From the NCBI GenBank assembly GCA_964628515.1, contig CAZVNZ010000001.1:141513-205512 (forward strand): a stretch of DNA of 64,000 nucleotides, given 5' to 3'. The notes below the pieces were generated by a model that worked only from the letters and a program-made list of their open reading frames with translations, was not told the origin of the DNA and did no database searches. This stretch comes from CAZVNZ01 sp964628515 (GTDB lineage: Bacteria; Bacillota; Clostridia; Christensenellales; Christensenellaceae). Within the stretch, counting starts at the first letter, position 1; each line of letters begins with the position of its first letter. A program made the translations under genes and the position numbers. Positions 60,501-64,000 of the stretch are shown here, piece by piece.

Positions 60501-63206
60501 ACCGGAGGTGGCGGAGTGTATAACCGTGGCACATTTGAAATGCAGGGTGGAGAAATAAGCAGAAATACTGCATATGAAGGTGGAGGAGTGAATAACAGTT
60601 CTAGCAGAAGTGCATTTATAATGCTAAGTGGAGAAATAAATTCTAACAATGCCACCAATGGTGGTGGAGGAGTGTATAATTGGTCTTCGGGCACATTTAC
60701 AATGGAAGGCGGTGAAATAAGCACAAACGCAGCATCGAGCAGTTATTATGGCGAAGGTGGAGGAGTGTATAATTTGGGTACAACTACTATGCAAAACGGC
60801 GAGTTGAACGGAAATACTGCAAATAAAAGCGGTGGCGGTATTTGGACAAAAGACTACAACAAATTAACAGTAGCAAGCGGTGTAGTATTCTCAAACAACT
60901 CTGCACCAAAAGCCTATATTATGACAGACCCGTCAGACATTGCCCTACATAACAGTAAAATAAGCACAGCTACATTTACGGACGGACATACATACGGCTA
61001 CAACAACTTAGATATTAACTATGTACTACACACCCTAACCTTTAATGCCAACGGCGGAAAGGTAGAAGGAGAGGATAATGTAGAGCGCACTATTAAAGAC
61101 GGTATGCAAATAGGCACAGAAATGCCCGCAGACCCAATTAGAGAAGGCTATAACTTCTTAGGTTGGTTTACAACAACGGATCAAACTGGCGGTACACAGT
61201 ACACGTCAACCACAACACCAACAGCAGATACAGAAGTATACGCAAGATGGCAACCAAAATCCGACTACGAAGTACAATTTATGGCAAATGACGGCACAGG
61301 GGCAGAATTCACCGGCTATAAATTAGAAAACATAACCTACGATACAACGATTACAGCACCAACAGACCCCACAAGAGACGGTTACACCTTTGCAGGTTGG
61401 TACACAACAGCGGTTGGCACAAACCCAACTGCAACACCGTGGAATTTTGCAACAGATAAGGTTACAACCAACCCAACAATACTATACGCAGGGTGGTCTC
61501 AATACAATCACACAGTAACCTTTAATGTAAATGGTGGCACAGGCGGCAACACTACCAAACAGGTTAAAAACCCTGCAACAACAGTAGACACACTACCCAC
61601 CGAGCCCACAAGAGAAGGCTATAAATTCGGTGGTTGGTTTACTACTCAAAACCAAACGGGTGGCACACAGTTTACCCAAACAACAGCGGTAACAGGCGAT
61701 ATTACAGTATACGCAAGATGGGCATCCGAAGTATACACCATTACATTTGACGGCAATGCCACCAATGTACAAGGTTTACCGGCGGCAATGAATGTATCTC
61801 CCCCTCAAACAACAATAGGCGCACTCCCTGCACCTCCCACAAGAGAAGGCTATCTGTTTAGCGGTTGGAATTTCAGCAAAGACGGCACAGGGGTAGTGTT
61901 TGACAAAAACACGGTGGTAAAAACCAATATAACGGTATACGCACAATGGACGGAGGAGCAGGTATACACCCTATCCTTTAACCTAAACGGTGGCAATAGC
62001 GTAGCAATAGACTCTCAACATCTAAAAGCAGGTGCATTTGCAAAAGCGGTAGCAAACCCGGTACGCACAGAATACACCTTTGTAAGTTGGAATACGGCAC
62101 AAGACGGCAGCGGTACAACCTGGAGCTTTAGCACAACACCCATGCCAAAGGCAAATGTAGTGCTATACGCACAATGGAGCTACACTCCCCTACCCGAGCC
62201 AAGCCCAAGCCCAAGCCCGAGCACTAACCCCGAGCCAAGCCCGAGTGTTAGCCCAAGCCCGAGCACTAACCCAAGCCCGAGTGTTAGCCCAAGTCCAAGT
62301 GCAGATCCGCAACCCACACAAACTACGGATACTACACCAACGCAACAGCCAACACAAGAGCCCACAACAGAAGATCCGACAACACAGCCTACGACTACTC
62401 CGAGGGCATCGGCAACACCAAGTCCGACACCTACAACAAGCCCGGTAGTAGCAACAACACCAAGCCCAACCCCAACCCAAGCCACAAACGGCAACGGCAC
62501 AGACAAGGGAAACGGAAACGGCGGAACAGGTGGCGGTACGGTGGTAGACGATACCACAAACGGTGGCAACAGTAACGGCACAGGCGGTAACGGTGCAAAT
62601 GCAGGTAATGGCGCAAATGCAGGCAACGGTGCAAATGCAGGCATCAACGGCAACGGCGATGTAATACAGCCAAGTAGCGTAGTAACAGATAACTTAGGGC
62701 TATCCGGCTTAGTAAGCGGAACCCCCGAGTTCTTCAAAGAAATAAGAGACAGAGCATTAGAAGAAATAAGGAAAGCTCAAATACCCACCACAACCATAGG
62801 AGATACAGAAGTACCCCTATCGGCAATGGGAATAGGCGGAGTATGGGCGCTAATAAATCTAATACTGGCAATAATAAGCGGAGCAATGGCGGCAACCATG
62901 GTAGGTAACTCCATAGCAAGCAGAGGCAAAAAGCACTATCAAGCAAAAGACAAGGTATACTTAGTAGAGCAAAAGTCAAAGAGAGTATTGCTAACAGTAT
63001 TAGGAGCAGTAACAGGCATAATAGCGGTAATAATATTTATGCTAACAGAAAACATGAACTACCTAATGGTACTAATAGACGACTGGACACCGCTAATGCT
63101 AACAATATTCGCAGTGTCAACAATACTAACGGTATTAGTATTAAAGAAAAAGAGTAACAAAAAATCAGGAGAAAACAGCAGAAAAGACAGACTACAAACA
63201 GCATAA
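57543..63206 (+). CDS. Giant surface protein with Pmp-like beta-helix repeats and InlB-type repeats
   Basis: This 1,887-residue protein starts with a signal peptide (VKVIVALLLCLALFLTLAGPVLA) and an acidic Pro/Glu/Thr-rich region to about 150. Two InlB/MucBP-like repeats (about 155-260) follow. About two dozen repeats of the form GGGVYNNGTFTMxxGTISGNKA (about 420-1112) should fold as a beta-helix, as in polymorphic membrane proteins. Four or five Listeria-Bacteroides repeats follow (about 1165-1545; GYTFAGWYTT, LYAQW). A Pro-Ser-Thr tract, a Gly/Asn/Ala tract and three hydrophobic helices (about 1763-1868) come last. No LPxTG sortase signal is visible; the protein seems held by its C-terminal helices. 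The start is ATG 57543, six bases after AAGGTG. Confidence 0.88.
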   Translation: MRTNKERRKKINVTKKVKVIVALLLCLALFLTLAGPVLATNIGEELFDIGEETPVLTDGDDDAPQTTEGEPPAEDAPAEATDPDAEQEAKPKLDSEELTEGSEGTTEETTANGEPAPSPSADPTADPEAQPTGEPTEDSEAQPTQTPIFTVEFLDYKGEVIGETFQIEKESAATPPAPEQVPTEENKVFEGWDSEDYLNVQENLTINAVYADTYKVEFFGKDGDALSTVAVKADTAIPTESIPAVDHSTFIGWYKKDVAQQIAKAREEYTKAMEEFAANIGKGGNKELPTEVDLAEFGAPFDMATAITEPVSLQSVNMADMPLMAMSLMDNVANVSVWDDGDVMSPTYPGLKQVFTDPSLVGVDTVILDADITMGQTIELNRSITMVAGDGSTLNNRPGNGHFNVTGTVALTMDGVILDGGGSGGGITINTGRNFTLNGGTIQNCRNGNGGGVHNAGTFTMQAGEISGNTATISGGGVFTSGNNTTFIMQGGEISGNEASMNGGGVYNQNSTFEMQSGKISGNKAPNHYGGGVYNSGSFTMQNGEISTNSANVGGGGIYNNGTFTMQTGTITGNEANISGGGVYNYGNTFTMVDGTISGNKANGKGATDGGGGVYNDGTFEMQAGTISTNEVVTSGGGVHNNTGKTFTLVNGTISGNKNNGTVNANGGGVYSAGIFEMRNGEIIENEAQNGGGAYLTGSSGSGAFAMKNGTISKNKATGTGIYQGGGGVYNGTAFEMQGGKISENETARDGGGVYNAHIATFTIQDGAISENKAARYGGGIYNTSNNIFTMENGKINSNVATVSGGGVYNESGKTFTMINGTISGNKANGTGTADGGGGVYNNGTFEMKDGTISTNEAQRNGGGVYNSTGKTFTMVDGTISGNILNGNKSYVLDFGGGGVCNNGTFEMLSGQINKNKTETNGGGVYNNGKFTMQTGTIYTDNVALIGGGVYNNVNGVFTMVNGTISGNKATGKASITLTPSNIRYVTGGGGVYNRGTFEMQGGEISRNTAYEGGGVNNSSSRSAFIMLSGEINSNNATNGGGGVYNWSSGTFTMEGGEISTNAASSSYYGEGGGVYNLGTTTMQNGELNGNTANKSGGGIWTKDYNKLTVASGVVFSNNSAPKAYIMTDPSDIALHNSKISTATFTDGHTYGYNNLDINYVLHTLTFNANGGKVEGEDNVERTIKDGMQIGTEMPADPIREGYNFLGWFTTTDQTGGTQYTSTTTPTADTEVYARWQPKSDYEVQFMANDGTGAEFTGYKLENITYDTTITAPTDPTRDGYTFAGWYTTAVGTNPTATPWNFATDKVTTNPTILYAGWSQYNHTVTFNVNGGTGGNTTKQVKNPATTVDTLPTEPTREGYKFGGWFTTQNQTGGTQFTQTTAVTGDITVYARWASEVYTITFDGNATNVQGLPAAMNVSPPQTTIGALPAPPTREGYLFSGWNFSKDGTGVVFDKNTVVKTNITVYAQWTEEQVYTLSFNLNGGNSVAIDSQHLKAGAFAKAVANPVRTEYTFVSWNTAQDGSGTTWSFSTTPMPKANVVLYAQWSYTPLPEPSPSPSPSTNPEPSPSVSPSPSTNPSPSVSPSPSADPQPTQTTDTTPTQQPTQEPTTEDPTTQPTTTPRASATPSPTPTTSPVVATTPSPTPTQATNGNGTDKGNGNGGTGGGTVVDDTTNGGNSNGTGGNGANAGNGANAGNGANAGINGNGDVIQPSSVVTDNLGLSGLVSGTPEFFKEIRDRALEEIRKAQIPTTTIGDTEVPLSAMGIGGVWALINLILAIISGAMAATMVGNSIASRGKKHYQAKDKVYLVEQKSKRVLLTVLGAVTGIIAVIIFMLTENMNYLMVLIDDWTPLMLTIFAVSTILTVLVLKKKSNKKSGENSRKDRLQTA
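58860..60850 (+). repeat. Degenerate coding repeats of the beta-helix region
   Basis: Units of roughly 70-110 bases built around GGTGGCGGAGTGTATAAC, a short variable part, ACATTTGAAATG or ACATTTACAATG, and GGCACTATAAGCGGAAATAAAGC recur about 24 times. Spacing varies and some units are closer to each other (two-unit super-repeats with GTGC/GGCGCAACAGATGG insertions), which suggests expansion by recombination. Confidence 0.85.
62190..62655 (+). repeat. Short tandem repeats encoding the Pro/Ser/Thr and Gly/Asn/Ala linker
   Basis: Six- to twelve-base units (AGCCCAAGCCCG, CCGAGTGTTAGC) repeat through 62195-62300. An 18-base unit (GGTAATGGCGCAAATGCA and variants, encoding ANAGNG) repeats three times at 62593-62650. 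These are typical length-variable linkers before a membrane anchor. Confidence 0.75.
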
Positions 63207-63221
63207 CCTTCACCTAACCTG

Positions 63222-63252
63222 AAAAAAACCGTCCGAAAGGGCGGTTTTTTTT
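63222..63252 (+). terminator. Intrinsic terminator of the adhesin gene
   Basis: AAACCGTCC pairs with GGGCGGTTT around a GAAA tetraloop (63235-63238), with one G-T wobble. It is followed by a run of T to 63252 and lies 16 bases after the stop codon. Confidence 0.93.
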
Positions 63253-63417
63253 AATTGTCAATGGATAATGCAGAATTGAGAATTATTAGTGATGAGTGGT
63301 TAGAAAGTAGAAACAGCACCCTCCAAACGCAAGCCCAAATAAAAAAGAGGAATACCAAAAAAATCTGACCACTGTTCACTGCCCACTAACCCAAAAGTAA
63401 TACCCAAAAGAAAACCC

Positions 63418-63475
63418 TTGACAAACCAACCAACATAAACTACAATAGTAGGTATAAAAGATACTTATGTAGTTT
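63418..63475 (+). promoter_or_regulatory. Promoter and BlaI-type operator of the repressor/peptidase operon
   Basis: TTGACA (63418-63423), a 17-base spacer and TACAAT (63441-63446) form a strong promoter. AAACTACA (63437-63444), which overlaps the -10, is repeated inverted as TGTAGTTT (63468-63475). TACA/TGTA half-sites are the hallmark of BlaI/MecI operators, so the repressor encoded 15 bases downstream probably controls itself here. Confidence 0.75.
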
Positions 63476-63490
63476 ATAGGGGGAAAAATT

Positions 63491-63886
63491 ATGAGAGACA
63501 TTTTATCCAAAAACGAATGGTACATAATGGAAGCATTATGGGAAAATCCGCCCAAAGTGCTTAGCGAGATTGTAGAAAGTACCCAAGGGGAGCTAAATTG
63601 GGACCCAAATACCTTTGGCACTTACATTGCTCGTTTGGTTAAAAAAGGCTTTATTAGAGCGGAAAAAATGCGTGGTAGCCGTTCTTTTCAGTATTATCCG
63701 GCAATATCTCGCAGGCAATGCGTGCTTTCCGAAAGTAAGCATATGCGAGAAAAAATGTCCACGGACAACGCAATGCTTTTTATGGCATATATGATGAAAG
63801 AAAGCGGACTAACCGAAAAAAATACAGAAGAACTAAAGGAGTTAATAGACAGCTTATCTACTAATTTTGATAACGACGAGGAATAA
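63491..63886 (+). CDS. BlaI/MecI/CopY-family transcriptional repressor
   Basis: This 131-residue protein has the winged-helix N-terminal domain of the family (about 5-75: LSKNEWYIMEALWENPPKVLSEIVEST, then the recognition helix NTFGTYIARLVKKGFI and the wing GSRSFQYYP). A C-terminal dimerisation helix follows (about 80-125). Such repressors are inactivated by proteolysis after a BlaR1-type sensor detects its ligand. The next gene, 4 bases away, encodes the start of such a sensor. Whether the inducer is a beta-lactam or another cell-wall signal is unknown; no beta-lactamase gene is in view. Confidence 0.9.
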   Translation: MRDILSKNEWYIMEALWENPPKVLSEIVESTQGELNWDPNTFGTYIARLVKKGFIRAEKMRGSRSFQYYPAISRRQCVLSESKHMREKMSTDNAMLFMAYMMKESGLTEKNTEELKELIDSLSTNFDNDEE

Positions 63887-63890
63887 CAAA

Positions 63891-64000
63891 ATGCAAATTT
63901 TAACCACTCTTTTGGAAATAACAATATATTCTGCAATAATATTTGTGGCAATAGTAATATTTAAAAAACTGTTTAAAAATAAAATATCGCCGGTGATGCA
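63891..64000 (+). CDS. BlaR1/M56-family membrane metallopeptidase, N-terminal start (partial)
   Basis: ATG 63891 opens a frame that runs off the window after 36 codons. It encodes an N-terminal membrane helix (LLEITIYSAIIFVAIVIFKKLF) and the KNKISPVMH segment that follows helix 1 in M56 peptidases. Position directly after the BlaI-type gene supports the assignment. The catalytic HExxH lies beyond the window. Confidence 0.68.
   Translation, partial: MQILTTLLEITIYSAIIFVAIVIFKKLFKNKISPVM

Noticed and set aside
58860..60850. Regularly repeated DNA that might suggest a CRISPR array.
   Set aside because: Repeats are degenerate, of variable spacing, in frame and protein-coding; there are no cas genes.
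58130..62737. Long minus-strand open frames across the adhesin gene, several over 100 codons and one of 185 codons at 62180-62737.
   Set aside because: They mirror the repetitive GGTGGCGGA and AGCCCAAGCCCG coding repeats; products are low-complexity Pro/Leu/Gly strings without start signals or domains. The plus strand has signal peptide, domains and terminator.
63253..63410. Degenerate repeats (AATTGTCAATGG..., GAGTGGTTAG...CTGACCACTG) as a mobile element.
   Set aside because: Similar short intergenic junk is common in low-GC genomes; there are no clear terminal inverted repeats, target duplication or transposase.

Overview
The window looks like a chromosomal segment of a low-GC, Gram-positive, obligately anaerobic bacterium (Clostridia-like). 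The evidence is the rplQ-ecfA-ecfT-truA and rplM-rpsI ribosomal neighbourhood, strong AGGAGG-type ribosome binding sites, many oxygen-sensitive radical-SAM and [4Fe-4S] proteins, lipoproteins, and a BlaI/BlaR1-type pair. I see no tRNA, rRNA, CRISPR array or transposase. Genus cannot be fixed from sequence alone.

Layout. (1) 1-3.4 kb: end of rplQ, a strong terminator, then an ECF vitamin transporter module whose two ATPases are fused into one protein, ecfT and truA. (2) 3.6-10 kb: a galactitol-type PTS set (regulator, EIIB, EIIC, EIIA) followed by its own HPr and EI. (3) 10-13.5 kb: a decayed AAA ATPase, a Cache-PAS-GGDEF diguanylate cyclase and an XRE regulator. (4) 13.5-14.5 kb: rplM-rpsI with a strong promoter, a structured leader and a terminator. 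Regions 2-3 separate truA from rplM-rpsI, which are usually adjacent in Firmicutes. (5) 14.6-17.7 kb: a DpnII-type (GATC) restriction-modification locus with an unusual second methylase. (6) 17.8-20.8 kb: a broken surface protein and a small acetyltransferase/flavodoxin/cyclophilin-like lipoprotein operon. (7) 21-28.4 kb: a c-di-GMP and phosphorelay operon (GGDEF protein, REC-HD-GYP phosphodiesterase, hybrid histidine kinase with Hpt). (8) 28.4-30.5 kb: a membrane protein and a lipoprotein gene interrupted by one in-frame TGA.

(9) 30.8-55.1 kb is the most unusual part: nineteen same-strand, mostly overlapping genes. They encode three GT2 glycosyltransferases, seven tandem paralogous radical-SAM proteins with an N-terminal Rossmann-like domain, two shorter radical-SAM proteins, three B12-type radical-SAM proteins, two [4Fe-4S] aldo-keto-reductase-like proteins and two FkbM methyltransferases. 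The same Rossmann-like domain seems to recur, at the N- or C-terminus, in 14 of the 19 proteins across five enzyme classes. I infer a pathway that builds and heavily modifies a glycan or glycoconjugate, with the shared domain marking a common substrate, carrier or scaffold. No NDP-sugar synthesis, flippase or polymerase gene is present in the window.

(10) 55.1-63.3 kb: a 596-base AT-rich spacer with a 13-bp inverted repeat, an ECF sigma factor fused to a membrane segment and an extracytoplasmic domain, and a 1,887-residue surface protein with about two dozen Pmp-like repeats and several InlB-type repeats. The adhesin is a plausible, unproven target of the glycan island. (11) 63.4-64 kb: a BlaI-type repressor with a recognisable operator and the start of a BlaR1/M56 peptidase gene.
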